Origin: an uncultured Eubacteriales bacterium | GTDB taxonomy: Bacteria > Bacillota > Clostridia > Oscillospirales > Acutalibacteraceae | Reading direction: 5' to 3' | Assembly (NCBI GenBank): GCA_900317215.1 | Contig: ONFW01000029.1 | Location: 1 to 17,606 of the forward strand | Length of the DNA stretch: 17,606 nucleotides | Translations under genes and position numbers: made by a program | Notes under the pieces: model-generated | Seen by the model: the letters and a program-made list of their open reading frames with translations, nothing else | Told to the model about the DNA's origin: nothing | Database searches by the model: none | In this document: one piece after another, positions 8,708 to 15,723 of the stretch | Layout of the letters: every line of letters starts with the position of its first letter | How positions within the stretch are numbered: the first letter of the stretch is position 1

Positions 8708-8738
8708 TTGACCCGTTATGGGGTGGGTAAAATATAAT
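8708..8738 (+). promoter_or_regulatory. Candidate promoter for the P-loop kinase-like gene
   Basis: A perfect TATAAT at 8733-8738 lies 75 bases before the start codon. The best -35 is TTGACC at 8708-8713, with a long 19-nt spacer. The spacer contains an imperfect inverted repeat (ACCC at 8711-8714, GGGT at 8725-8728) that might be an operator, but this is weak evidence. An A/T-rich stretch lies upstream. Confidence 0.45.
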
Positions 8739-8812
8739 GCTTTTTCAGATAATTATTGCTGAATCGAGCTTGAACTAAACATATAAAACATCGTAAAAAG
8801 GGAGTTTTTATT

Positions 8813-9406
8813 ATGGTAAAAAGACTTATTTTCGTGACATCTCCTCCGGCCTGCGGAAAAACAAGACTTTCAAAAAAGCTGGCCACAGAGCTTAAGCATA
8901 TCGTATATCTTGATAAGGATACGCTTATTCCTCTTTCAAAGCAAATATTCGCGGTTGCGGGGGAGGAGTATAACCGCAGCTCGGAGTTCTTTGAGAAGGA
9001 GATCCGCGATTATGAATATGAGGTCATTCTTGACCTTGCCTTTGAGGCTCTGCGCTATGCAGATCTTGTTATGGTCAATGCACCCTTTACAAGAGAGATC
9101 CGTGACGACAGCTATATAAAGGCGCTCAGGGCAAAGCTTGCCGATGCGGGAGCAAAGCTGTCTGTAATATGGGTGGTCACTGATCCCGAGGTCTGTCATC
9201 AGCGCATGATAGACAGAAACTCTGACCGTGACACCTGGAAGCTTGAGCATTGGGAGGAATATCTCTCCACTGTAAACTTCACTATCCCCGAGAATCTTCG
9301 AGACCCCGATGACGAGGCTTCGCTTATCCTTTATCATAATTCCACCGATGAAATGGCGGCGGAGGATTTCAGGAAGCTTATGGATATCTTCAGAGAATAT
9401 GACTGA
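8813..9406 (+). CDS. P-loop kinase-like ATPase (AAA_33/zeta-toxin-like fold)
   Basis: A 197-residue soluble protein with the architecture of small P-loop kinases. The nucleotide-binding loop SPPACGKT is at 10-17; Ser10 replaces the usual first Gly of GxxxxGK[ST]. YLDKDTL (32-38) resembles the LDKDT segment after strand 2 of this group. Arg131, Arg135 and Arg139 in the RMIDRNSDRD stretch look like the Arg-bearing lid that holds phosphates. The substrate cannot be told; gluconate kinase-like, shikimate kinase-like and zeta-toxin-like enzymes all share these features. No antitoxin-like gene adjoins it, so a toxin role is not favoured. GGGAG lies 8 bases before ATG. It appears monocistronic, with a weak hairpin after the stop. 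Confidence 0.75.
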   Translation: MVKRLIFVTSPPACGKTRLSKKLATELKHIVYLDKDTLIPLSKQIFAVAGEEYNRSSEFFEKEIRDYEYEVILDLAFEALRYADLVMVNAPFTREIRDDSYIKALRAKLADAGAKLSVIWVVTDPEVCHQRMIDRNSDRDTWKLEHWEEYLSTVNFTIPENLRDPDDEASLILYHNSTDEMAAEDFRKLMDIFREYD

Positions 9407-9420
9407 ACAGACCGTCCTGC

Positions 9421-9437
9421 TCCGATAATCGGACTTT
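9421..9437 (+). terminator. Weak terminator-like hairpin after the kinase-like gene
   Basis: TCCGA (9421-9425), loop TAA, TCGGA (9429-9433), followed by C and four T residues, then more T-rich sequence. The 5-bp stem is short, so termination is likely partial. Confidence 0.35.
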
Positions 9438-9475
9438 TCTGACTTTTATTTACAGAACTGTCGCAGACATATATA

Positions 9476-9504
9476 TTGAGGCTTTTTGTACGCTGTGTTA
9501 GAAT
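9476..9504 (+). promoter_or_regulatory. Promoter of the 62-residue membrane protein gene
   Basis: TTGAGG (9476-9481), a 17-nt spacer and TAGAAT (9499-9504), preceded by TGT, an extended -10. The start codon is 50 bases downstream, giving a leader of about 40 nt. Confidence 0.7.
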
Positions 9505-9553
9505 GGTTGTCAGATAAAGCCGATGACGGTGAGTAAAGAAGGAGGCGGAGAAT

Positions 9554-9742
9554 ATGCTGGGCTGGTTCTTGTTATTATGTGTTCTTATCATATTGATGGC
9601 GGTAGTGCGCGTCAGGAATGCAAATCACGGCTATACCATTGGAAGCGGTATTTTCAAGAGAAGCGATAATAATCTTGAGAAGGATAAGCACCTTGATATT
9701 GCCGATTATCAATATTATAACAGCACTGATAAGCTTAAATAA
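9554..9742 (+). CDS. Small single-span membrane protein, unknown function
   Basis: A 62-residue protein that I do not recognise. Residues 2-18 (LGWFLLLCVLIILMAVV) form one hydrophobic span, followed directly by Arg19 and Arg21 and a polar, charged tail of about 40 residues. With no positive charge before the span, the positive-inside rule suggests the N-terminus outside and the tail in the cytoplasm. The hydrophobic stretch has no clear signal-peptidase site. That it is a real gene is supported by a near-ideal AAGGAGG (9539-9545) 8 bases before ATG, its own promoter at 9476-9504 and a strong terminator at 9770-9813, making an autonomous transcript of about 300 nt. The tail has Tyr at 53-55 (YQYY region) and several acidic/basic pairs but no known domain. 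Confidence 0.75.
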   Translation: MLGWFLLLCVLIILMAVVRVRNANHGYTIGSGIFKRSDNNLEKDKHLDIADYQYYNSTDKLK

Positions 9743-9769
9743 GTTGTTTATATTTCTTAGACAGGACTT

Positions 9770-9813
9770 GTCGGCTGACTGCAGAAGCGTTTCTGCGTCA
9801 GCCGGCTTTTTTT
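9770..9813 (+). terminator. Strong Rho-independent terminator of the small protein gene
   Basis: The stem pairs 9770-9779 and 9781-9786 with 9791-9806: 16 pairs, one bulged T at 9780 and one G-T pair, around a GCGT loop. Seven T residues (9807-9813) follow. It begins 28 bases after the stop codon of the 62-residue gene. Confidence 0.93.
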
Positions 9814-9911
9814 GATACAGAGCCGGAGCAGCTCTCACTGGCGGAGGCGTGTGAAATCCCGCTGTTTTTTCCGAAAAATGCTTTTTCAACGAGAAAAAAG
9901 AGCTTTTGCCC

Positions 9912-9941
9912 TTGAAACATGCTTGATATGTGTGATATAAT
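9912..9941 (+). promoter_or_regulatory. Promoter of aspS
   Basis: TTGAAA (9912-9917), an 18-nt spacer and a perfect TATAAT (9936-9941) preceded by TGA, an extended -10. The resulting leader of about 80 nt is too short for a T-box, so I see no tRNA-sensing riboswitch in front of aspS. Confidence 0.68.
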
Positions 9942-9956
9942 ACTATAGTTATTATG

Positions 9957-9974
9957 CCGCAGTGTTGCGGTTTT
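9957..9974 (+). other. Short hairpin with T-run in the aspS leader
   Basis: CCGCA (9957-9961), loop GTGT, TGCGG (9966-9970), then four T residues. This small terminator-shaped element lies inside the aspS leader. With 5 pairs and 4 T residues it may be chance or a weak attenuator. Confidence 0.3.
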
Positions 9975-10026
9975 GCAGATATTCGTTAAAAGAAAAATGC
10001 ATTGCTCATAGAAAGGGAAGATAGCC

Positions 10027-11775
10027 ATGAGAAAAGAAAACAAGTATCGTACTCATTACTGCGGAGAGCTGAGAGAGACAGATATAGGAAAAAATGTCCG
10101 TGTGGCCGGCTGGGTCGAGAATATCCGTGACCACGGCGGCGTAATGTTCCTTGATATCCGTGACCACTACGGAGTAGTTCAGGTGGTAGTGCATGACGAC
10201 AGGCTGCTTGAGGGTATCAACAAGGAATGTTCCGTCACGGTCGGAGGCAGGGTCACAAAGCGTGACGAGGATACTGTAAACCCGAAGATAGAAACAGGAA
10301 CAGTCGAGATACACTCTGAGGATATAACCGTTCTCGGCAAGGCTCCCCAGAGCCTTCCTTTTGAGATACAGACATCAACGGAGGTCAAGGAGGATCTGAG
10401 ACTGAGATATCGTTTTCTGGACCTTAGAAACAAAAAGGTCCACAGCAATATCGTGATGCGTGCTCAGCTAATATCCTTCCTGCGTGCAAAAATGACAGAA
10501 ATGGGCTTTATTGAGATACAGACTCCTATACTATCCTGCTCATCGCCCGAGGGCGCAAGGGATTACCTGATCCCGAGCAGAAAGCATAAAGGAATGTTCT
10601 ATGCTCTGCCTCAGGCTCCTCAGATATTCAAGCAGCTTCTGATGGTGTCGGGCTTTGATAAATACTTCCAGATAGCTCCGTGCTTCCGTGATGAGGACGC
10701 AAGAGCGGATCGTTCTCCCGGCGAGTTCTATCAGCTCGATTTTGAAATGGCTTTTTCGGAGCAGGAGGACGTATTTGCAGCAGCCGAGGACGTTCTGTAT
10801 GCCGCGTTCACCCGCTTCTCGGATAAGGAGGTCTCAAAGCCCCCGTTCAGAAGGATACCCTATGCAGAGGCTATGCTCAGCTACGGCACGGATAAGCCTG
10901 ATCTCAGAAATCCGCTTATCATCAAGGATATCAGCCCTATGTTTGAGAAGACCGACTTTGCTCCCTTCCGTAAAAAGACGGTCAGGAGCATTAATGTTCC
11001 CGCTGCTGCGGCTCAGTCAAAGAAATGGTTCAAGAATATGGAGGAGTATGCTCTCTCTATCGGCATGAAGGGACTCGGCTATGTCAAGGTAAGGGACGAT
11101 ATGACCTTTGACGGCCCGATAGACAAGTTCCTCAAGGAGGGCGACAGAGAAAGGCTTATAGAGATAAACGGTTCAAAGGCAGGAGACGTGATATACTTCA
11201 TTGCTGACACAAAGGAGCTTGCTCCCGTGCTTGCCGGTCAGATAAGGACAGAGGTCGCAGTGAGACTCGGACTTATCGACGATAGCCGTTTTGAGCTTTG
11301 CTTCATCACGGATTTCCCGATGTATGAGATAGATGAGGAGACAGGCAAGGTCATCTTTACGCACAATCCGTTCTCGATGCCTCAGGGCGGAATGCAGGCT
11401 CTGCTTGAGAAGGAGCCGACTGATGTGCTTGCCTATCAGTATGATATCGTCTGCAACGGAGTGGAGCTTTCCTCCGGCGCTGTAAGGAACCACGACCTCG
11501 ACATAATGGTCAAGGCATTTGAAATAGCAGGCTACAGCGAGGAGGAGCTTAAGGATAAGTTCAAGTCGCTTTATAACGCCTTCAGATACGGAGCGCCGCC
11601 CCATGCGGGAATGGCTCCCGGCGTTGACAGAATGCTGATGCTGCTTGCAGGTGAGGAGAATATCCGTGAGGTCATAGCCTTCCCGATGAACAGCAACGCA
11701 CAGGATCTTCTCTTAGGTTCTCCCACAGAGGTGAGCGAGCAGCAGCTCCGTGAGGTCCATATAAAAATACGCTGA
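10027..11775 (+). CDS. aspS: Aspartyl-tRNA synthetase (probably non-discriminating)
   Basis: Class II synthetase of 582 residues charging tRNA(Asp), and possibly tRNA(Asn), with aspartate. The N-terminal OB-fold anticodon domain (about 1-110) leads into the catalytic domain: EGARDYLIPSR, the motif 2 region CFRDEDARADRSPGEFYQLD, the bacterial GAD insertion (about 290-420) and motif 3 GAPPHAGMAPGVDRM near the end. The motif 2 loop reads ARADRSPGEF rather than the commoner LRADRQPEF; I associate this form with alphaproteobacterial AspRS. His36, in RDHGG, occupies the position where E. coli has Leu30, a site I recall as separating relaxed from strict enzymes. GatCAB downstream fits that reading. 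AAAGGGAAG precedes ATG. The VWA gene follows after 40 bases with no terminator. Confidence 0.97.
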   Translation: MRKENKYRTHYCGELRETDIGKNVRVAGWVENIRDHGGVMFLDIRDHYGVVQVVVHDDRLLEGINKECSVTVGGRVTKRDEDTVNPKIETGTVEIHSEDITVLGKAPQSLPFEIQTSTEVKEDLRLRYRFLDLRNKKVHSNIVMRAQLISFLRAKMTEMGFIEIQTPILSCSSPEGARDYLIPSRKHKGMFYALPQAPQIFKQLLMVSGFDKYFQIAPCFRDEDARADRSPGEFYQLDFEMAFSEQEDVFAAAEDVLYAAFTRFSDKEVSKPPFRRIPYAEAMLSYGTDKPDLRNPLIIKDISPMFEKTDFAPFRKKTVRSINVPAAAAQSKKWFKNMEEYALSIGMKGLGYVKVRDDMTFDGPIDKFLKEGDRERLIEINGSKAGDVIYFIADTKELAPVLAGQIRTEVAVRLGLIDDSRFELCFITDFPMYEIDEETGKVIFTHNPFSMPQGGMQALLEKEPTDVLAYQYDIVCNGVELSSGAVRNHDLDIMVKAFEIAGYSEEELKDKFKSLYNAFRYGAPPHAGMAPGVDRMLMLLAGEENIREVIAFPMNSNAQDLLLGSPTEVSEQQLREVHIKIR

Positions 11776-11815
11776 TCCGCAGCAAATAATAATAAAAAAG
11801 CGAGGGATATACGAT

Positions 11816-13807
11816 ATGAAAAGGATACTTAAAGGCTCAGCCCTGCTTCTTGCTGTGCTGATGCTTGTGATCAACTGTCTTTTCATCACGGCTTATGCCG
11901 ATGAGAGCAGTGTGGTGTCGGGAGATGTCTCTGCTCAGGGCTCGGAAAAGGAAGAGGAAGCGGCAGAGCCTGCCAACGACGGACAGATGAATCTTGACGT
12001 CGTATTTGTGCTTGACGCAAGCGGCTCAATGACGAAATCCGACCCTAAGAAGATCGCTATAGACGCATACAGGCTTTTTGTTGACCTGCTTGACGAATCC
12101 TGCGGCATAGGCTATGTAGTATATACCCATGAGATAATAGACAAGAGTGATATCGTTGACATCAGCGACAAGGAGGCTCTTGAGGCTACAAAAACAAAAA
12201 TGGCCTCGATAAAATATGACCTTGACGGCTTCACCGATATAGCTCTCGGACTGACTGAGGCGAAGGATATACTTACCTCGAAGAAGTATAAGGATGACCA
12301 CAGGCAGAAGGTCATCATACTTCTTACGGATGGTAATACGGCTCTGCCAAAGGGAGGAAGAACTCTGGACGAGTCCAACGATGAGATGGATGCTACCCTG
12401 ATGACCCTCTATGACAGAAAAATACCCGTGTATTCTATCGGTCTTAACTATAACGGCAAGATGAAGGCTGAGGAGCTTGAAAAAATATCGGGCGAAACGG
12501 ACGGCGTCAACTATGAGACAAAGAGCTCGGAGGACCTTGTAGGTATATTCTCGGATATCTTTGCACATATCTATCAGCTTGACGGCGAGGTCAAGGAGAT
12601 AATTGACGGCAACGTAGACATAAGTGTTGCGGACAATTCGGTATTTACCGTGAGCATAATAATCCGCAGCAGATTCACGCTGGAGGAGCTTGCTCCCAAG
12701 CTTACCGACCCGTTCGGAAAGGATGTCTCCCTTAAGGATAATGAGGATATCAAGGTCACCTCAACCGGAAGCTATGTGATGATAAAGATATTCTATCCCG
12801 AGGAGGGAGACTGGAACCTCCACCTTGAAAAGGTCGATAACAGCAACTGTACTGTCACTCAGATGGACTACTATTCGATCTTTATAGCTCAGGAAGTCAA
12901 AAGTGTTGTTCGCACAGACGATGAGATCATGATAACCGCCACTGTGAAGAACAAAGAGGGCATTGTAGATGACAAGAGACTTCTTGACACACTCAGGCTC
13001 AAGGCGACAGTAAAAAGCTCAAAGGGCAGGGAGATCAGCATTGCAATGCACACCGAAAAAACGGGCGTTTATACGGGCATCTGGGTCCCCGATACGCCGG
13101 GAATGTTTACGGTGACCTCGGTGGCAACGACGCCCAAGTTCACAAAGAACAGCAACTCCGTTTCGGTTGAGGTAATGACTCCCGAACAGTATGCGGAATA
13201 TCTTTCCGCCAACGGGATAAGCGAGGTCTCTGAGGACTCTAAGGGGGATAACAGCGGTTGGGGCTGGGTTGCTCTCATTGTGATAGTGATTGCCGTGATA
13301 GTTGTTGTTGGCGTCATATTAATCATTGCAGCTATCAGGGTGAAGAGGGAAAGGGCTCTTGAAAACAGGCTTGCCACTGCTGCGCCGGAGGAACCTGCAC
13401 CGAGACCCCGTCCTCAGCAGCCGATCAAAACTGTTCAGGAGCCGTCGGTCCCCGCAACGCCGCCGGAGCTTGTTGACTATGAGCTTATCGAGCATGACAA
13501 GATAGAGAACCTCATCAAAAAGGGTCCGGAGGATCCCTTCCACATGAACGTGGATGATATCAAGGCTGATGCATCTCTTGAGGCGCTCATCAAGAAGGGT
13601 CCCGATAACACCTTTGGCTCGGGCTTTGCCAGACAGCCGAAGCTGGCAGAGGAAATGGACGACGATGAAGATGAGGACGAGGAAGAGGAAGAAGAAGTTG
13701 GCGAAAACGATTACGGAAAATTCCCGTCCTACAAATACAGTGATGACGACGAAGAAGATGATGACGACGAAGACGATGACGACGACGAGCTTGATGAAAG
13801 AAAGTAA
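11816..13807 (+). CDS. Membrane-anchored von Willebrand A domain protein with acidic cytoplasmic tail
   Basis: A 663-residue protein. A signal peptide (cleavage probably after AYA, residue 28) precedes a VWA domain (about 58-255) with a complete metal-binding MIDAS: DASGS (Asp67, Ser69, Ser71), Thr140 and Asp172 (TDGN). Extracellular beta-rich sequence runs to about 480, then one membrane span (about 484-507) and a cytoplasmic tail of about 155 residues. The tail has a Pro-rich part, two copies of a LIKKGP motif (566-571 and 591-596) and two Asp/Glu runs (615-627, 643-658). VWA proteins with intact MIDAS bind protein ligands through a divalent cation; MoxR ATPases are common partners. It shares the aspS transcript (40-nt gap, no terminator) with GAGGG before ATG. 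The ligand is unknown. Confidence 0.88.
   Translation: MKRILKGSALLLAVLMLVINCLFITAYADESSVVSGDVSAQGSEKEEEAAEPANDGQMNLDVVFVLDASGSMTKSDPKKIAIDAYRLFVDLLDESCGIGYVVYTHEIIDKSDIVDISDKEALEATKTKMASIKYDLDGFTDIALGLTEAKDILTSKKYKDDHRQKVIILLTDGNTALPKGGRTLDESNDEMDATLMTLYDRKIPVYSIGLNYNGKMKAEELEKISGETDGVNYETKSSEDLVGIFSDIFAHIYQLDGEVKEIIDGNVDISVADNSVFTVSIIIRSRFTLEELAPKLTDPFGKDVSLKDNEDIKVTSTGSYVMIKIFYPEEGDWNLHLEKVDNSNCTVTQMDYYSIFIAQEVKSVVRTDDEIMITATVKNKEGIVDDKRLLDTLRLKATVKSSKGREISIAMHTEKTGVYTGIWVPDTPGMFTVTSVATTPKFTKNSNSVSVEVMTPEQYAEYLSANGISEVSEDSKGDNSGWGWVALIVIVIAVIVVVGVILIIAAIRVKRERALENRLATAAPEEPAPRPRPQQPIKTVQEPSVPATPPELVDYELIEHDKIENLIKKGPEDPFHMNVDDIKADASLEALIKKGPDNTFGSGFARQPKLAEEMDDDEDEDEEEEEEVGENDYGKFPSYKYSDDDEEDDDDEDDDDDELDERK
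13502..13615 (+). repeat. Two-copy LIKKGP motif in the VWA cytoplasmic tail
   Basis: Residues 563-575 (IENLIKKGPEDPF, bases 13502-13540) and 588-600 (LEALIKKGPDNTF, bases 13577-13615) match at eight positions, 25 residues apart. The codons differ between copies, so this is a conserved peptide duplication rather than a recent DNA duplication. Confidence 0.8.
13658..13795 (+). repeat. GAY/GAR codon low-complexity tract (poly Asp/Glu)
   Basis: Two runs of Asp and Glu codons at the end of the VWA gene, separated by about 15 mixed residues ending in the Tyr-containing KYSD. The DNA is a nearly pure GAN repeat and so could change length by slippage. Confidence 0.85.
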
Positions 13808-13843
13808 GCCATACGGGAGCTTGTTTTCATCATAAACAATAAA

Positions 13844-13897
13844 TGACCACAGGATGAGCTGCGCAGCAGAAATGTCCCGTAGCTCGTTCCGTGGTCA
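13844..13897. other. Imperfect 17-position hairpin upstream of gatC
   Basis: Positions 13844-13860 pair with 13881-13897 (16 pairs including two G-T, one A-C mismatch) around a 20-nt loop. There is no T-run on the plus strand, so it is not a standard terminator for the VWA gene; the minus-strand tail is moderately T-rich. TCCCGTA at 13875-13881 could instead pair with TACGGGA at 13812-13818, which would partly open the main stem at position 13881. It directly abuts the -10 element of the gat operon. Confidence 0.5.
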
Positions 13898-13903
13898 ATT
13901 GTG

Positions 13904-13909
13904 TATAAT
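13904..13909 (+). promoter_or_regulatory. -10 element of a candidate gatCAB promoter
   Basis: A perfect TATAAT, with TGTG immediately before it, lies 26 bases above the gatC start. No acceptable -35 hexamer is found at 16-19 nt; that region is taken up by the right arm of the hairpin. The promoter may depend on the TGTG element or on an activator, or gatCAB may be read mainly from aspS. Confidence 0.45.
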
Positions 13910-13934
13910 ACTGATACGGAAGGGAGAATAAACA

Positions 13935-14216
13935 GTGGTAGATAAGGAAGAAATAATGAAGATAGCGATACTTTCAAAGCTGTTTGTAGCGGACGATGAG
14001 ATAGAGCAGCTCACAGAGGATATGTCAAGGATCATTTCCTTTGCGGATACGATAAACAGCGCCTCCGAGGAGGGAACGGATTTTGATAATATCAACTCTC
14101 TCTCGAACGTGCTGCGCGAGGACGAGGTGGTACCCTCCTACGACAGGGAGAGGATACTTGCAAATGCAAAGGACAGCGATGAGGGCTGCTTCCTTGTAAA
14201 GAATATCATGAAATAA
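13935..14216 (+). CDS. gatC: Asp-tRNA(Asn)/Glu-tRNA(Gln) amidotransferase subunit C
   Basis: A 93-residue small subunit that wraps between GatA and GatB and stabilises the complex. The typical GatC pattern is visible: an N-terminal helix (IMKIAILSKLFVADDEI), a mid segment around SRIISFADTI, and the conserved LREDEVVPS segment (about 60-68) followed by a short C-terminal part. The start is GTG at 13935 with AAGGGAG 8 bases before it. It is the first gene of gatCAB, 22 bases before the gatA ATG. Confidence 0.93.
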   Translation: MVDKEEIMKIAILSKLFVADDEIEQLTEDMSRIISFADTINSASEEGTDFDNINSLSNVLREDEVVPSYDRERILANAKDSDEGCFLVKNIMK

Positions 14217-14238
14217 TACCTGCAAAGAGGTGGAAAGA

Positions 14239-15699
14239 ATGAGTGAAAGTATGATAAACAAGCTTCATACCATGCTGAAAAGCAAGGAGATATCCTGTAC
14301 GGAGCTTACAAGGTGCTATCTTGACGCTGCACAAAGGGAGAACGGGGAGCTGAACGCTTATGTCACCCTCACTCCCGAAACAGCTCTCGGAGCAGCCGCA
14401 GCAGTAGACAAAAAAATAGCCTCAGGCGAGGAGATAGCCATGCTTGAGGGTATCCCTATGACACTGAAGGACAATATTTCTACAGAGAATATCAGAACGA
14501 CATGCTGCTCTAAGATACTTGAGGACTATGTGCCGATATACGACGCTACAGTATGGAGCACGCTGAAGGCGCAGAACGCCGTGCTTCTTGGAAAAACCAA
14601 TATGGACGAGTTCGCCATGGGCTCATCGTGCGAGACGTCCTGCTTCGGAGGAGCAAGGAATCCTCATAATACGGCTCATGTTGCGGGAGGCAGCTCGGGC
14701 GGAGTTGCTTCGGCAGTGGGCGGCAATATTGCGGTTTACGGTCTCGGGTCTGATACGGGAGGATCTATACGTCAGCCTGCAAGCTTCTGCGGGATAGTCG
14801 GGCTCAAGCCTACATACGGCGCTGTTTCGAGATACGGACTGATAGCCTACGCCTCAAGTCTTGACCAGATAGGACCGATAACAACAAGCGTTGAAGATAC
14901 TGCCATAGTTTTTGATGCTATCTCGGGCTATGACTGCATGGACAGCACCTCACAGGGCAGAAGGGGCGCTCCGGTATGCGATACCCTTAAAAACGACATA
15001 AGAGGAATGAAGATAGGCATTGCAAGAGAATACCTTGACGGTGTAAGAGACGATGTAAGAGAAGCCGTATTAAAGGCTGCAGAGGTATATGAGGCCCTCG
15101 GCGCAGAGATAGTATATTTCGACCTGCCTGCACTCAAATACGCTCTCCCTGTATATTATATCCTTGCCTGTGCAGAGGCTTCCTCAAACCTTGGAAGATA
15201 CGACGGTATACGCTACGGCTATAAGGCAGAGAGCTATACCGATGTCAACGATATGATAAAGAAAACAAGGAGTACGGGCTTCGGAGATGAGGTCAAAAAG
15301 AGGATACTCCTTGGTACCTATGTTCTCAGCTCAGGCTATTACGACGCTTATTATAAAAAGGCGCAGAACCTCAGAGGCACTATCGTAAAGGCATTCAGGA
15401 ACGCCTTTGAGGTGTGCGATGTTATTCTTGCGCCAACTGTCCCGATGACTGCCTTTGAGAACGGTCATGCCGTGAGCGATCCGGTCGAGACCTATCTTAC
15501 CGATATCTGCACCGTGCCTGTGAATATCGCGGGCCTGCCGGGAGTATCCGTACCCTGCGGCTACAATGCAAAGGGTATGCCGATAGGAATGCAGCTCATA
15601 GGAAACAGCTTCTGCGAGGCAAAGATCCTCAATGCCGCATGGCAGTATGAGAACGCCGCAAATATTTACAGGGCTGCCGACAAAGGCGTAAGGCTCTGA
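14239..15699 (+). CDS. gatA: Asp-tRNA(Asn)/Glu-tRNA(Gln) amidotransferase subunit A (amidase)
   Basis: Glutaminase subunit of GatCAB, an amidase-signature enzyme that releases ammonia from Gln or Asn for amidation in GatB. The Ser-cisSer-Lys triad is complete: Lys77 in MTLKDN, Ser152 in GGSSGG and Ser176 in SDTGGSIRQ; the spacing equals that of Staphylococcus aureus GatA as I remember it (Lys79, Ser154, Ser178). At 486 residues it has normal family length. A GTG at 14230 also opens the frame, but ATG at 14239 is chosen because GAGGTG lies 6-7 bases before it. It is 24 bases upstream of gatB. Confidence 0.96.
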   Translation: MSESMINKLHTMLKSKEISCTELTRCYLDAAQRENGELNAYVTLTPETALGAAAAVDKKIASGEEIAMLEGIPMTLKDNISTENIRTTCCSKILEDYVPIYDATVWSTLKAQNAVLLGKTNMDEFAMGSSCETSCFGGARNPHNTAHVAGGSSGGVASAVGGNIAVYGLGSDTGGSIRQPASFCGIVGLKPTYGAVSRYGLIAYASSLDQIGPITTSVEDTAIVFDAISGYDCMDSTSQGRRGAPVCDTLKNDIRGMKIGIAREYLDGVRDDVREAVLKAAEVYEALGAEIVYFDLPALKYALPVYYILACAEASSNLGRYDGIRYGYKAESYTDVNDMIKKTRSTGFGDEVKKRILLGTYVLSSGYYDAYYKKAQNLRGTIVKAFRNAFEVCDVILAPTVPMTAFENGHAVSDPVETYLTDICTVPVNIAGLPGVSVPCGYNAKGMPIGMQLIGNSFCEAKILNAAWQYENAANIYRAADKGVRL

Positions 15700-15723
15700 G
15701 TACGGGAAAGGAATGAAACAGAT

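Larger units (their letters stand above)
8484..8812. other. Divergent intergenic spacer
   Basis: A 329-base region between divergent ybaK and the kinase-like gene. It holds the ybaK promoter at its left end and a candidate rightward promoter (8708-8738). The part from 8650 to 8705 is strongly A/T-rich, consistent with an upstream promoter element. Between about 8545 and 8650 I see no gene, no strong hairpin and no recognisable riboswitch. Confidence 0.6.

Noticed and set aside
8711..8728. ACCC/GGGT inverted repeat between -35 and -10 of the kinase-like gene as an operator
   Set aside because: Only four bases pair per arm and the bases inside do not extend the symmetry; too weak to call.
8813..9742. 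Toxin-antitoxin pair formed by the zeta-like kinase gene and the 62-residue gene
   Set aside because: They have separate promoters and 147 bases between them, and the small protein is a membrane protein unlike known epsilon-type antitoxins.
9942..10026. T-box or other riboswitch in the aspS leader
   Set aside because: The leader is about 80 nt, with only a 5-bp hairpin and no T-box-like conserved sequence or specifier stem.
13729..13977. Minus-strand frame encoding a poly-Ser protein
   Set aside because: It is the antisense shadow of the Asp/Glu codon tract and overlaps the gatC start region; no ribosome site supports it.
14230..14238. GTG start at 14230 for gatA
   Set aside because: This GTG is part of the ribosome site (GAGGTG) of the ATG at 14239, which fits the family N-terminus better.
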